Of a DNA stretch of 64,000 bases, positions 36,046-46,328 are shown in pieces. Origin of the DNA: Alphaproteobacteria bacterium (GTDB lineage: Bacteria; Pseudomonadota; Alphaproteobacteria; Caulobacterales; Maricaulaceae); contig JANSXV010000002.1 in NCBI GenBank assembly GCA_024742735.1, positions 513,909 to 577,908 on the forward strand. The letters are read 5' to 3'. Under the pieces are notes generated by a model. That model had not been told where the DNA came from. It made no database searches and saw nothing but the letters and a program-made list of their open reading frames with translations. Every line of letters starts with the position of its first letter. Position 1 is the first letter of the stretch. A program made the translations under genes and the position numbers.

Positions 36046-36615
36046 TCAGCCCTCGTCCGTCCAGTGGTCGGGAGTGCGTGGGCGCGGCGTCGTGGCGAGC
36101 GGGCGCAGGTGGACCGTCTGCCAGGGCGTGAATTCGCCGTCATCGGTGTCGAGCATCAAGATGCGATGCTCGATCGCGCCGTCCGCCATCGCCCGCCAGC
36201 TGACCTGTGCGGGACGGCTGGATCCGCCATTGATGAAATCAAGCCGGCCTTCCAGCACCAGGGCCTCGCCGGGACCTGGGCGTCCGTCCGCCTGCATGGC
36301 GACGCTGTCCCCGGCGAAGCTGTAGGACCAGACCCCGCTGAGCGGGTCGAACCGCAACAACCCGGCGCCGTCGCCCAGCGGAGAGACCGATTCTGCGACC
36401 CCGGTCTGCAGCTCCAGAAAGGCGCAACCGCCCCAGACCGGGCTCAGGCGCACCTCGCCGAAGGCCAGGTAGGCGCCGGGGTGGACCACGGCCCACTCGC
36501 CCGAAAGCCAGGCCGCGGCCTCGAAGTCTTCCGCCGTACAGCCGTCATAAGACGCCTCCGGACCCAGGGACGGTCCGGCCGCCAGGGACATCGCCAGGGT
36601 CAGGGTCACAAGCAT
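36046..36615 (-). CDS. Secreted hypothetical protein, lipocalin-like fold
   Basis: A 189-residue protein with a signal peptide ([14 protein letters not shown]), [12 protein letters not shown] near residue 36 and alternating beta-strand sequence ending in [13 protein letters not shown]. The WLxGxW start and overall length parallel the downstream gene at 35452. No function is recognised. The start at 36615 is chosen for the signal peptide; the frame stays open upstream to 37434, but that stretch is antisense to purA and is not credible coding sequence. Confidence 0.6.
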   Translation of the reverse strand: MLVTLTLAMSLAAGPSLGPEASYDGCTAEDFEAAAWLSGEWAVVHPGAYLAFGEVRLSPVWGGCAFLELQTGVAESVSPLGDGAGLLRFDPLSGVWSYSFAGDSVAMQADGRPGPGEALVLEGRLDFINGGSSRPAQVSWRAMADGAIEHRILMLDTDDGEFTPWQTVHLRPLATTPRPRTPDHWTDEG

Positions 36616-36741
36616 GCCGTCCTTCGCGTTTTGCTCAGCTTGCGCTCCCAGGCGCCGGGCGTCCAGCGCCTCGCTTGCCGCAACGGCGAAACCCGCGTAT
36701 GGCTCGGCCCCGGTTTTCTTCCGCCGGACGGAGTGTCTCCC

Positions 36742-38031
<1,290 letters not shown>

Positions 38032-38095
38032 GCCGGCGCGGCGTTAACGACTTCCCGTTTCCCTTCGCTGCGCGGACCTGCTATAGCCCGGCTCG

Positions 38096-38122
38096 CGCGT
38101 GGCGAACCGCCGCGCGTTTTTT
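38096..38122 (+). terminator. Rho-independent terminator after purA
   Basis: Stem CGCGTGGC / GCCGCGCG (one G-U pair) with GAACC loop is followed by six Ts (38117-38122). It closes the purA transcript 65 bases after the stop. A TATAG -10-like element lies shortly upstream (38081-38085), so attenuation of a helicase leader transcript is a second possibility. Confidence 0.75.
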
Positions 38123-38178
38123 GTTGCCGGGATGCACGCCTTCGCAAGGGTTGAGGCGCTCGATCCCGCGAAAGGTGA

Positions 38179-40167
38179 ATGATGGACTTCCCCAACTGCG
38201 TGCCCTCCGCGCTGGTTTCAGCGCTGGAGATGAAGGGCTATGCCGCCCTCACTGATGTTCAAACCGCTGTTCTGGCCGACGACGCCGCCGGCGCGGACCT
38301 TCTGGTCTCCGCGCGCACCGGCTCGGGCAAGACCGTGGCTTTTGGTCTGGCCATGGGCGCAGACCTTCTGGCCGGTCACGACACGCTGGGCTTCGCCGCC
38401 ACGCCGCTGGCCCTGGTGATCGCTCCGACCCGCGAGCTCGCCCTTCAGGTGGAGCGCGAGCTGACCTGGCTCTACGCCGACGCGGGCGGGCGCCTGGCCT
38501 CCTGCGTGGGCGGGATGGATGCGCGCAGCGAGCGCCGCACCCTGCAGCGCGGCGCCCACATCGTGGTGGGTACGCCGGGCCGCCTGCGCGACCATATCGA
38601 GCGCGGCGCCCTGGACCTGTCGTCGGTGCGCGCGGTCGTGCTCGACGAAGCCGACGAGATGCTCGATTTCGGCTTCAAGGAAGATCTGGAGTTCATTCTT
38701 CAGGCCGCGCCGGCTTCACGGCGCACCCTGATGTTCTCCGCCACCGTCTCCCGGCCCATCGCAGAGCTGGCGCGCTCCTATCAGCGCGACGCGCTGCGCA
38801 TCTCCACCGCCGGTGATCGCGGTCAGCACGCCGACATCACCTATCTGGCCCACACCGTGGCCGGTCATGAGCGTGAAGCGGCCATCATCAATGTCCTGCG
38901 CTATCACGACGCGGCGCGCGCCCTGGTGTTCTGCACCACGCGCGAAGCGGTCAATCAGCTGGTGATCAGGCTTCAGAACGCCGGGTTCTCCGCCGTGGCC
39001 CTGTCGGGTGAACTGACCCAGGCCGAACGCACCAAGGCGCTGGACGCCCTGCGCGACGGCCGGGCGAAGGTGTGCGTGGCCACGGACGTGGCGGCACGCG
39101 GCATCGACCTGCCGGGTCTGGATCTGGTGGTTCACGCCGAGCCGCCGACGAACGCCGAGAGCCTGCAGCACCGCTCCGGCCGCACCGGCCGCGCGGGCGC
39201 GAAAGGCGTCAGCGTGTTCGTGGTGGCCAGCTCGCGCAAGGGCCGGGTCATCCGCCTGCTGCGCGAGGCCAATATCGAAGCGGACTGGACCGAGGCGCCC
39301 GGCGCCGAGGACATCCGCGCGCGCGATACCGAGCGTCTGGCGAGCCTTCCGGCCTTCACCGCCGAGCTGGATGAAGCGCGTCTTGCTGAAGCCCGCGCCC
39401 TGATCGAACGCTTTGGCGCGGAACGTGTCGCTGCAGCGTTCCTGGCCGAGCGTGAAGCGAGTCTTCCGTCCGTCCACCAGCTCAGCCCCGCGCCGACCGC
39501 GCCGGGCAAGGCTGCGCGGGCCGAGCGGGCCTCGCGCCGCGACCGGTCTGACTTCGACGACAGCACCTGGCTGGAGGTCAATCTGGGCCGTAAGCAGCGC
39601 GCCGAGCCGCGCTGGCTGGTCCCGCTGATCTGCCGGGTCGGCGATGTGACCGGCGCCGATATCGGCGCGATCCGCATCGAGGAAACCTACACCCGCTTCC
39701 AGATCGCCGAGGACAAGCGCGCGGCCTTCATGGCGGCGCTCAAGCGTCCTCGCGACCGCGACGAGAATGTCCGCGTCACGCTGGCCGGTCAGTCCGGCGA
39801 GACCGCTGAGGCGGCGCCCGCGCGCCCTCCCGCGCCGGCCAGGGCCCGCACCGAGCGCCCGGCCAGGCCGGCTCATGAGCGCCAGCCCGAGCGGGCGCCG
39901 GAGCACAAGCCCGAGCCGAAAGCGGCCCGGACGGAGCGCAAGTCTGATCCCAAGGCTGAGCGGGCTGAGCCTCGCACCAAGCTGTATGCTGAAGACGGCG
40001 CGCCGCGCCCCAAGCGCCGCGCGCGTCCGGGCAAGGCGGAACGTCAGGTCATCAAGGCGGCGAAGTCGTCTCGCGAGACCCGGCCGGTGCGCGACTGGGC
40101 GCCCAAGGCCAAGCCTGCTGGCGATGCCGGTCCGAAACTGAAGCGGGTCAAGAAGCGCTCGAACTGA
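38179..40167 (+). CDS. DEAD-box RNA helicase with DbpA-type RNA-binding domain
   Basis: A 662-residue helicase. Motifs in order: Q motif region (LTDVQTAVL), I SARTGSGKT (near 50), Ia PTRELALQVE, II DEAD (near 161), III SAT, V ATDVAARGIDLPGLD, VI HRSGRTGRAG (near 336). A DbpA-like domain (about 455-530, RWLVPLICRVGDVTGADIGAIRI) gives rRNA-binding potential. The C-terminal 120 residues are a basic, A/P/E/K-rich tail, common in cold-shock or ribosome-assembly helicases. Probable role is 50S subunit assembly or RNA turnover. Stands alone after the purA terminator and converges with the MipZ-like gene. Confidence 0.93.
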   Translation: MMDFPNCVPSALVSALEMKGYAALTDVQTAVLADDAAGADLLVSARTGSGKTVAFGLAMGADLLAGHDTLGFAATPLALVIAPTRELALQVERELTWLYADAGGRLASCVGGMDARSERRTLQRGAHIVVGTPGRLRDHIERGALDLSSVRAVVLDEADEMLDFGFKEDLEFILQAAPASRRTLMFSATVSRPIAELARSYQRDALRISTAGDRGQHADITYLAHTVAGHEREAAIINVLRYHDAARALVFCTTREAVNQLVIRLQNAGFSAVALSGELTQAERTKALDALRDGRAKVCVATDVAARGIDLPGLDLVVHAEPPTNAESLQHRSGRTGRAGAKGVSVFVVASSRKGRVIRLLREANIEADWTEAPGAEDIRARDTERLASLPAFTAELDEARLAEARALIERFGAERVAAAFLAEREASLPSVHQLSPAPTAPGKAARAERASRRDRSDFDDSTWLEVNLGRKQRAEPRWLVPLICRVGDVTGADIGAIRIEETYTRFQIAEDKRAAFMAALKRPRDRDENVRVTLAGQSGETAEAAPARPPAPARARTERPARPAHERQPERAPEHKPEPKAARTERKSDPKAERAEPRTKLYAEDGAPRPKRRARPGKAERQVIKAAKSSRETRPVRDWAPKAKPAGDAGPKLKRVKKRSN

Positions 40168-40188
40168 TCGCGGACAGCCGGCCGCGCC

Positions 40189-40941
40189 TCAAAGCACGGC
40201 CGGCAGCCCCAGCCCGGTCAGCAGGGTCTGCATTTCATCGCGGGCCTTTCGGGCGGACTCCGGCACGTCGTCCAGTCCCGGCCTGAACAGGTCGAACAGG
40301 GTCAGCCCTTCTTCAAACAGCTCGCGGTAGAGCATGCGCTCGACCAGATGGCCGGCGATCTCGAAATCGCGCGCCTCAGCGAGCAGACGCAGACGGTCGC
40401 CGACCTTTCCGGCGTTGCGGCTGATCAGCGGTGAGACCCGGTTGACGACGACCCGCCATTCCAGCTTCGGGCGTTGACCGGCTTCCCGCCGCTCGCGGGC
40501 CGCCTCCATCTTCTGCCCCAGGGCGCCGGGGCGGCCTTCATCGTCGGCGATGGCGTTGAGATCCATCAGGCTTTCATTGATCGGCGTGACGACGAGCGTC
40601 GACAGGTCCAGCGCCGCATTGAGGCAGCGCCCGCCACCGGCCGGCGTGTCGATGATGACGCGCCGTCCCTTGTCGCGCTCGGCCTTCACCAGCTCGGTGA
40701 AGCGCTGCACCAGCGTCCCGTCGGGCTTTCTGGCGAGCGTCATGACGCTGATCGGCTCGCCGGCCTTGCCGTTCAGGCGCGCATAACGCCGTTCCAGGAA
40801 CCAGGCCGCACTGCGCTGGCCCAGATCGGCGTCGATGACGCTGGCCGACAGGCCCTGACGCTGGATGGCGGCGGCCAGATGCAGGGCGAGCGTGGATTTG
40901 CCCACCCCGCCCTTTGTGTTGGCGATCGTGATCACCTGCAT
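40189..40941 (-). CDS. ParA/MipZ-family ATPase
   Basis: A 250-residue P-loop ATPase with deviant Walker A NTKGGVGKST (8-17), ADLGQRSAAWFLERR (near 39-53, the MipZ-type switch region DLRQRT...F), IIDTPAGG (Walker B region) and C-terminal ERMLYRELFEEGLTLFDL. The last, and the NRVSPLISRNAGKVGDRL segment, closely follow Caulobacter MipZ, the division-site positioning ATPase that forms a ParB-anchored gradient inhibiting FtsZ. It is shorter than Caulobacter MipZ, lacks some of its insertions, and has no parB neighbour, so it is either MipZ or a paralogue. Confidence 0.75.
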   Translation of the reverse strand: MQVITIANTKGGVGKSTLALHLAAAIQRQGLSASVIDADLGQRSAAWFLERRYARLNGKAGEPISVMTLARKPDGTLVQRFTELVKAERDKGRRVIIDTPAGGGRCLNAALDLSTLVVTPINESLMDLNAIADDEGRPGALGQKMEAARERREAGQRPKLEWRVVVNRVSPLISRNAGKVGDRLRLLAEARDFEIAGHLVERMLYRELFEEGLTLFDLFRPGLDDVPESARKARDEMQTLLTGLGLPAVL

Positions 40942-41013
40942 GGAAAGCGTTCCCCCTTACGCCGGCGCCTGCGCCTGGACCGGTGCAAGGCGCGGGCCAT
41001 CGTGCCCGGAGGG

Positions 41014-42279
41014 TCAGCGTCCTGCAATGAACATCAAAGCAATTTCAGGCACGAAAGCGATGAGCAACAACCCGCCCAGCATCAGCGCGATGAAGGGCAG
41101 GACCGCCTTCACCACGGTCCAGAAGCTTTCCTGGAAGGCCGCCATGGCCACGATCAGGTTGAGCCCCAGGGGCGGGGTCAGATAGCCGATGCCCAGATTG
41201 ACGATCATGATGATCCCGAAATGAACCGGATCCACGCCGTTCGCCTCGGCCAGCGGCTGCAGCAGCGGGGCGAGCACCAGCGTGGCGGAACCGACATCGA
41301 TCACCATGCCCACCAGCAGGAGCAGGAGGTTGGAGAGCAGGATGAACTCCACCTTGCTGTCGATCAGCGTCGACAGGTCGGCGACCAGTTGTTGCGGCAC
41401 GCCCTCGGCGGTGAGGAACACGTTGAGCGAGAACGCAAAAGCGAGCACCGGATAGAGGCTGCCCAGCAGCTTGGCGCTGTCTGTCGTGACGGCCTTCAGA
41501 TCGGTGAAGGAGAGGTCGCGATGGAGGAAGACCTCCACCAGCACGGCGACCACCACGGCCACGGCGGCGGCTTCGGTCACGGTGAAGATCCCGCCATAGA
41601 TGCCGCCCAGGATGATCAGCGGGATCGGCAGGGCGAAGATCGAGCGGGAGATCGCACGTAAGAAGCCGGATATCCTCCAGCCGCCTTCACGCCGCTTGAA
41701 GTTCAGGATGAAGCCATAGGCCGCGAAGATCGCCACCAGCACCAGGGCCGGACCGATGCCGGCCAGGAAGAGCTGGGCGATGGAGACCTGAGTGATGTAG
41801 CCGTACAGGATCAAGGGAATCGAGGGCGGGATGATGATGCCCAGCACCCCGCCGGAGCACAGCGCGCCAATGGCGAAGCTCTTTGAATAGCCGCTCTCGA
41901 TCAGCGCCTTGTACATGATGCCGCCGACCGCCAGCAGCGTCACGGCGGCCGAGCCGGAAATCGCCGCAAACCCGGCGCAGCTCAGGACCGCCGCCAGCGC
42001 CAGTCCGCCGGGAACGGGCCGGGTGATCTCGCGCATGAGGTCGATGATGCGTTCCGCAATCGTACCCTTGGACATGATCGCGCCGGCCAGCACGAAGAGC
42101 GGGATCGCCAGCAGGACTTCCTGATTGACCGCGAACCAGACGTCATAGGCGGCGTATTCCGGCCGCCCGTCATTCCAGACCGAGTAGACGAACAGCGCCG
42201 CGCAGCCCAGCAGCACCAGCACCGGCTGGCGCAGCACCATCAACAGGACGATCAGTCCGACGAGAAGCCACATCTCCAT
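41014..42279 (-). CDS. dctM: TRAP transporter large membrane subunit DctM
   Basis: A 421-residue membrane protein with about 12 hydrophobic segments and DctM marks: the N-terminal MWLLVGLIVLLMVLRQPV start, GTIAERIIDLMREITRPVPGGLALA, SGSAAVTLLAVGGIMYKALIESGY, GGVLGIIIPPSIPLILYG and TPPLGLNLIVA near the C-terminus. It forms the sodium-coupled elevator for an organic acid substrate. Overlaps the DctQ gene by one base. Substrate unknown. Confidence 0.93.
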   Translation of the reverse strand: MEMWLLVGLIVLLMVLRQPVLVLLGCAALFVYSVWNDGRPEYAAYDVWFAVNQEVLLAIPLFVLAGAIMSKGTIAERIIDLMREITRPVPGGLALAAVLSCAGFAAISGSAAVTLLAVGGIMYKALIESGYSKSFAIGALCSGGVLGIIIPPSIPLILYGYITQVSIAQLFLAGIGPALVLVAIFAAYGFILNFKRREGGWRISGFLRAISRSIFALPIPLIILGGIYGGIFTVTEAAAVAVVVAVLVEVFLHRDLSFTDLKAVTTDSAKLLGSLYPVLAFAFSLNVFLTAEGVPQQLVADLSTLIDSKVEFILLSNLLLLLVGMVIDVGSATLVLAPLLQPLAEANGVDPVHFGIIMIVNLGIGYLTPPLGLNLIVAMAAFQESFWTVVKAVLPFIALMLGGLLLIAFVPEIALMFIAGR

Positions 42280-42815
42280 CAGGCGGGGTCCCCGTCATCG
42301 CGCTCGACCTCGTCCTCACGTTCAACGACGTCTTCCAGGTTCTCGCTGGGGCGAAGCTCAGGCCGCCCGGCATAGACCGCAAAGCGGATCATGTTTGTGG
42401 CGAAGGCGATGAAGATCATGGCTTGGAGCGTCCAGATCGGAAGGCGCAAAATCTCGGTCCGGTCGCCCAGCACGACGCTTTCCCAGACCATCCAGCCGGA
42501 CAGGCCGGCGAAGACCGCGAAGAAGGCGGCGGTCACAGCGCTCGACAGCCGGACCATGGCCGGCTCCAGCGCCTTGGGGATCAGCGCGTCGAACAGGCGC
42601 GGGCGCAGGTGTGCGCCGTGGTCGGTGGCCACGCCCACCCCGAACATGGCGACAGCCACCATGCCGATGACGGCGACTTCCGTGGCGCCGATGAGCCCGG
42701 TCATGAAGATGCGCCGGCTGATCACGTCGGCCATGAGCGACAACGCCATCAGAGCGAAGGCGAGAAGGCTCGCCCAGCGTTCAAACCTGGCGATCCCTCC
42801 TAGAAGCGCAGCCAT
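42279..42815 (-). CDS. dctQ: TRAP transporter small membrane subunit DctQ
   Basis: A 178-residue protein with four membrane segments, including RRIFMTGLIGATEVAVIGMVAV and the GAHLRPRLFDALIP loop typical of DctQ. The C-terminus is a charged tail rich in E, D and R. It scaffolds the large subunit. It overlaps dctP by 16 bases and dctM by one base. Confidence 0.9.
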   Translation of the reverse strand: MAALLGGIARFERWASLLAFALMALSLMADVISRRIFMTGLIGATEVAVIGMVAVAMFGVGVATDHGAHLRPRLFDALIPKALEPAMVRLSSAVTAAFFAVFAGLSGWMVWESVVLGDRTEILRLPIWTLQAMIFIAFATNMIRFAVYAGRPELRPSENLEDVVEREDEVERDDGDPA

Positions 42816-43906
42816 GATCCAGCCTCCCCGCCTGACGCATTGCGCCGGGCGAACGCGGCCTTGCCCGCTTCGATCCGGTCATAGACTTCGCGGGCCCGGC
42901 CGCCGATCGTTTCGACCAGGCGATCAACGACGTTCTCGGTCTGCGCCATCCAGGCTGCGCGGTCCTGCGCTGTCAGATCATGAACCTGGACGGGCTCGCC
43001 CGTCGTGGTCAGGAGGGGGCGGACCACCTCGCCCTCACGATTGGTCTGGACCCCGGCGCGCAGCCAGCCCAGCACCACATCGTCCAGCACGCGGACACCG
43101 GCGCGGGCCGAGGCCGGGCTGCCCCAGGCGCCGTCGATGGTCTGCTTCTGCGACGGCGTGGCGCTTTCATACCAGTCCTTGTTCAGGACGATCGCGCCGG
43201 TGTCATAGGAGTGATAGGTCAGCGTGAAATGGGCTGCGAGCTCCAGCGTGGCGAAGAAGTGGAAGACCGCGCTGGACAATCCGCCCTGCACCAGGCCCGT
43301 CTGAAGGGCGGGGATCACGTCGGCGATGCCCAACGGAATGGCGTCCATGCCGGCGGCTTCGCAGAAGAATCGCGCCGCCGCATTGGGGCTGGTGCGCATG
43401 CGCAGGCCGGCGGCCAGGTCCGGATGGGTCAGAGGGCGGTCGGCGAAGACATGGGTCCAGCCCACTTCAACCCATTGCAGAAGGCGCAGATTCTGCGCCC
43501 GCGCAAGCTCGTCGGTGATGTCGAACAGGTATTCGTCATAGACGAAGTCGACCTCTTCCCGGCTGGCGAACAGGTAGGGCGCCATGGCGATGGTCAGCTC
43601 GGGGATGGAGCTGGACAGGCCCTGCAGGCTCATCCCGCCCACATGGGAGCGGCCCCGGCGCAGATCGAAGAGCATGCGCTCCTCATCGCCCAGCTCGGCC
43701 TTGGTGAAATACTCGAAATCCAGCGCCGGATTCTGCGCAATATTGGTCTCGAAATTCGTCCACTGGGCGTCCCAGGGGGTGCGCGGCGGGGCCTGGGCGA
43801 CGGCGCGGCCATAGAGCACGTCCTCATCCCCACGCCGCCCGCAGGCCGACAGCGCGGGCAGGGCGGCGGCCGTTGCGGCCCAGCCGAGAAATTGTCTGCG
43901 GCGCAT
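42800..43906 (-). CDS. dctP: TRAP transporter substrate-binding protein DctP (Tat lipoprotein)
   Basis: A 368-residue binding protein. The N-terminus RRRQFLGWAATAAALPALSAC combines a twin-arginine motif with a lipobox, so it is probably a Tat-exported lipoprotein. DctP features include MAPYLFASREEVDFVYD, LLQWVEVGWTHVFADRPL, GLRMRTSPNAAARFFCEAAG (with the conserved arginine for a carboxylate ligand) and LNKDWYESATPSQKQTI. ATG 43906 follows GGGAGGCG. First gene of the dctPQM operon, divergent from the FAD oxidoreductase at 44054. The frame continues open far upstream, antisense to that gene, and is not real. Confidence 0.9.
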   Translation of the reverse strand: MRRRQFLGWAATAAALPALSACGRRGDEDVLYGRAVAQAPPRTPWDAQWTNFETNIAQNPALDFEYFTKAELGDEERMLFDLRRGRSHVGGMSLQGLSSSIPELTIAMAPYLFASREEVDFVYDEYLFDITDELARAQNLRLLQWVEVGWTHVFADRPLTHPDLAAGLRMRTSPNAAARFFCEAAGMDAIPLGIADVIPALQTGLVQGGLSSAVFHFFATLELAAHFTLTYHSYDTGAIVLNKDWYESATPSQKQTIDGAWGSPASARAGVRVLDDVVLGWLRAGVQTNREGEVVRPLLTTTGEPVQVHDLTAQDRAAWMAQTENVVDRLVETIGGRAREVYDRIEAGKAAFARRNASGGEAGSWLRF

Positions 43907-43968
43907 GAGCGGCGCCTCCCCTCGCGAGCTTGCGGTGCGCTCTTTTGACTGGCGCGTCCGTGCGTCTT

Positions 43969-43986
43969 CAAATGATATAACATTTG
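43969..43986. promoter_or_regulatory. Palindromic operator candidate between the TRAP operon and FAD oxidoreductase
   Basis: CAAATG-ATATAA-CATTTG is a perfect 18-bp palindrome with an AT-rich centre, in the 147-bp gap between divergent promoters. The ATATAA centre could double as a -10 element. No regulator gene is adjacent. Confidence 0.45.
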
Positions 43987-44053
43987 CAAACGGCCGCGAA
44001 CGCAAGCCGAGGCTACAGGTATTTGCTCCGCTCAGCGAGCAGGGGAGACCAGG

Positions 44054-45508
44054 ATGAGGATCAAGGCATTCACACGGCGCGGCGCGCTGGGGCTTCTGGG
44101 CGGAGCGTCCAGTGCGGCGCTGATCGGGTGCGGACCGCGCGGCGACCGGGGTGCACGGGACGCCGAGGTCATCGTGATCGGCGCAGGGCTGTCCGGGCTC
44201 AACGCGGCGATGATCCTGGCCGATCAGGGCATGGACGTGCTGGTGCTGGAGGCCTCGTCCCGCATCGGCGGGCGCATGAAGACGCTGGACGCCCTGCCGG
44301 GCCGGCCGGAAGCGGGCGGTCAGCAGGTGGGCGCGGGCTATGGCCGGGTGAGGGGGCGCGCGGCGGATGCGGGCCTGACCTTCGAGGACTTTCCGCCCAA
44401 TCGGTTCGGCGAAGTTCTGGCGATCGGCGATACGCTGATCCCCGCTGCGGAGTGGGCGAGCCATCCGCTCAACGCGCTGCCTGAGCCCCTGAAGCCCATT
44501 CCGCCGGGCCGGCTCTTCTTCTCCCTGGCCGCGCGCGCCAATCCGTTTCAGGACGTCTACGCCTGGATGGACGAGGCGGCGGGGGTCCATGATGTGCCGG
44601 CGCACAGCTGGATGGCCGGGCGCGGGGCCAACGAAGAAGCGCTGCGGCTGATGAATGTCTCGCTGAACGGGCGGGACCTGGCGTCCTACTCCATGATCAA
44701 CGTGTTCCGCTCCCTGGCGCTGTACACGCTGGAGCGGTCCATGGGGCCGTCCCAGGCCATCACCGGCGGGTCCCAGCGCCTGCCTGAGGCCATGGCGGAG
44801 AGCCTGGCGCGTCCGGTGCGTACCGGCGCGAACGTGGCCGCCATCGAAGCCGACGGGGCGGGCGCGCAGGTGCGGCTGGCGGGCGGGGAGACGCTGCGGG
44901 CCGACTTCGTGATCTCCACCCTGCCCTTCCCGGTCATGCGCCAGATCGGCGTGGAGGCGCCGCTGTCGGCTCTCCAGCGCGAGGCGGTCGAGGCCATGGC
45001 CTACACCCCCATCGTCCAGCTGCATCTGGAGGCGGAGACGCCGTTCTGGGAGGCCGACGGCCTGGCCCCGGAGATGTGGACGGACTCTCCCCTGGAGCGC
45101 GTCTTCGCGGGCCGCGCGGCGGACGGGACGCCCACGGGCATGCTCACCTGCTGGCTCGACGGGATGGGCGGGCTGTCGGCCTCCACGATGAGCGATGGGG
45201 AGCTCGAAGCGCTGGCGCAAGCCGAACTCGCCCGCCTGCGCCCGGCGAGCGGGGGCCGCGTGCGTCTGGCCCATGCCCAGCGCTGGACGCCCTATAACGC
45301 GCTCGCCGGCGGCGCCTACATGCACTACCAGCCCGGACAGGCGCCCGCCTGGGGCGGACAGCTGGCGACTCCGGCGGGCCGGTTGCATCTGGCCGGGGAG
45401 CATCTGGGCGTGCTTCATACCGGCATGGAGGCGGCCATGGAGTCCGGCGAGAACGCCGCCCTGGCGGTCCTCGACGCCGCCGCGCCCTATCCCGGCCGAG
45501 CGCAGTGA
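44054..45508 (+). CDS. FAD-dependent amine oxidase family protein, Tat-exported
   Basis: A 484-residue flavoprotein. The N-terminus has a twin-arginine motif (TRRGALGLLGG) followed by a lipobox-like SAALIGC. The Rossmann motif VIVIGAGLSGLNAA (near 38-51) with LVLEASSRIGGRM (FAD ribose glutamate and arginine region) follows. The C-terminal amine-oxidase segment GRLHLAGEHLGVLHTGMEAAMESGENAA closes the FAD site. Substrates of such enzymes are amines or amino acids. Divergence from a TRAP importer suggests that the transporter brings in the substrate or removes the product; that link is inference. Confidence 0.85.
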   Translation: MRIKAFTRRGALGLLGGASSAALIGCGPRGDRGARDAEVIVIGAGLSGLNAAMILADQGMDVLVLEASSRIGGRMKTLDALPGRPEAGGQQVGAGYGRVRGRAADAGLTFEDFPPNRFGEVLAIGDTLIPAAEWASHPLNALPEPLKPIPPGRLFFSLAARANPFQDVYAWMDEAAGVHDVPAHSWMAGRGANEEALRLMNVSLNGRDLASYSMINVFRSLALYTLERSMGPSQAITGGSQRLPEAMAESLARPVRTGANVAAIEADGAGAQVRLAGGETLRADFVISTLPFPVMRQIGVEAPLSALQREAVEAMAYTPIVQLHLEAETPFWEADGLAPEMWTDSPLERVFAGRAADGTPTGMLTCWLDGMGGLSASTMSDGELEALAQAELARLRPASGGRVRLAHAQRWTPYNALAGGAYMHYQPGQAPAWGGQLATPAGRLHLAGEHLGVLHTGMEAAMESGENAALAVLDAAAPYPGRAQ

Positions 45509-45581
45509 GCGCCGGGACCTCCCGGCGATGGGTCTTCAACAGGTCCCGGATCGCCTCCGGCGTCCGGGATAGGGGAGAGTG

Positions 45582-46328
45582 ATGATGATCAGTGTGAAGT
45601 CCGGCCTGTTGAGCGGGCTGGCCGCCCTCAGCCTCACCGCCTGCGCCAGCGCTCAGAGCGAGCCCGCCCCCGCCTTCGAGCCGGGCCGCGCCCCGGCCAT
45701 GGAGCGGCAGCTGGACTGGCTCACCGGCGCCTGGTCCAACGCGGCGCAGTACGCCGCCGCGCCCGACGCCCTCAAGCGCGAGCCGGCGGCGGGGCATCCC
45801 TACGACTGGCTGGACCTTCAATACGCCGAGTTCACCCGTATCGATGCGCCTCAGGTCGGCGATTACGTCGTGTATCTGGAGTGGCGCGCGGGCGGTCCGG
45901 ACGGGCCGGTCAGCCGCCAGCGCATCTGGTCCTTCCTGGCCGACGCGCAAGGCCGGCCGGCGGGCATGGACTTCTACACCCTGAACACTCCCGACCTCTA
46001 CGCCGGGCGCGCGCAACAGCCCTGGGTGTTCGCGGACCTGAGCCCTGAGGATCTCACCGGCTATCCGGACGGCTGCACGCTCTCGCACGCCTACCCGGCC
46101 TCGGTGGGGAGTTTCTACCGGCTGAACCCGGCGACCTGCACCATCACCGCGCGGTCCGGGCGCACCATGGCCCTGCGCGCCGACATCCAGCTCCACCCCG
46201 GACGCCTGACCTATTCCGAGGCCGGCGTGCTGGAGAGCGGCGACTACGCCTTCCTCGTGCCGGGCGGTGAGAGCTTCGGGTATGAGTTCCGGCCGGTGCA
46301 GGCGGGCGAGCCGGGCGCGACCCGCTAG
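45582..46328 (+). CDS. CpcT/CpeT-family lipoprotein
   Basis: A protein of about 248 residues with a lipoprotein signal (GLAALSLTAC). A domain follows with LDWLTGAWSNAAQYAA, VYLEWRAGGPDGPVSRQRIWSF and YPDGCTL, the pattern of the CpcT/CpeT chromophore lyase family. In cyanobacteria the family attaches bilins to phycobiliproteins; bacterial relatives without phycobilisomes have unknown function and may bind another hydrophobic ligand. The start is one of consecutive ATGs (45582, 45585) after AGGGGAGAG. The 3' end overlaps the convergent HTH gene by four bases. Confidence 0.75.
   Translation: MMISVKSGLLSGLAALSLTACASAQSEPAPAFEPGRAPAMERQLDWLTGAWSNAAQYAAAPDALKREPAAGHPYDWLDLQYAEFTRIDAPQVGDYVVYLEWRAGGPDGPVSRQRIWSFLADAQGRPAGMDFYTLNTPDLYAGRAQQPWVFADLSPEDLTGYPDGCTLSHAYPASVGSFYRLNPATCTITARSGRTMALRADIQLHPGRLTYSEAGVLESGDYAFLVPGGESFGYEFRPVQAGEPGATR

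Noticed and set aside
35593..36741. Long in-frame extension upstream of purA
   Set aside because: It is antisense to two secreted-protein genes and purA homology begins exactly at 36742.
38081..38122. Attenuator controlling the DEAD-box helicase
   Set aside because: The hairpin and T-tract fit a plain purA terminator; the TATAG upstream is too little evidence for a separate leader RNA.
40189..40941. Plasmid or chromosome partition ParA with parS/parB locus
   Set aside because: No parB or parS-like repeats nearby; motifs fit MipZ better than ParA.
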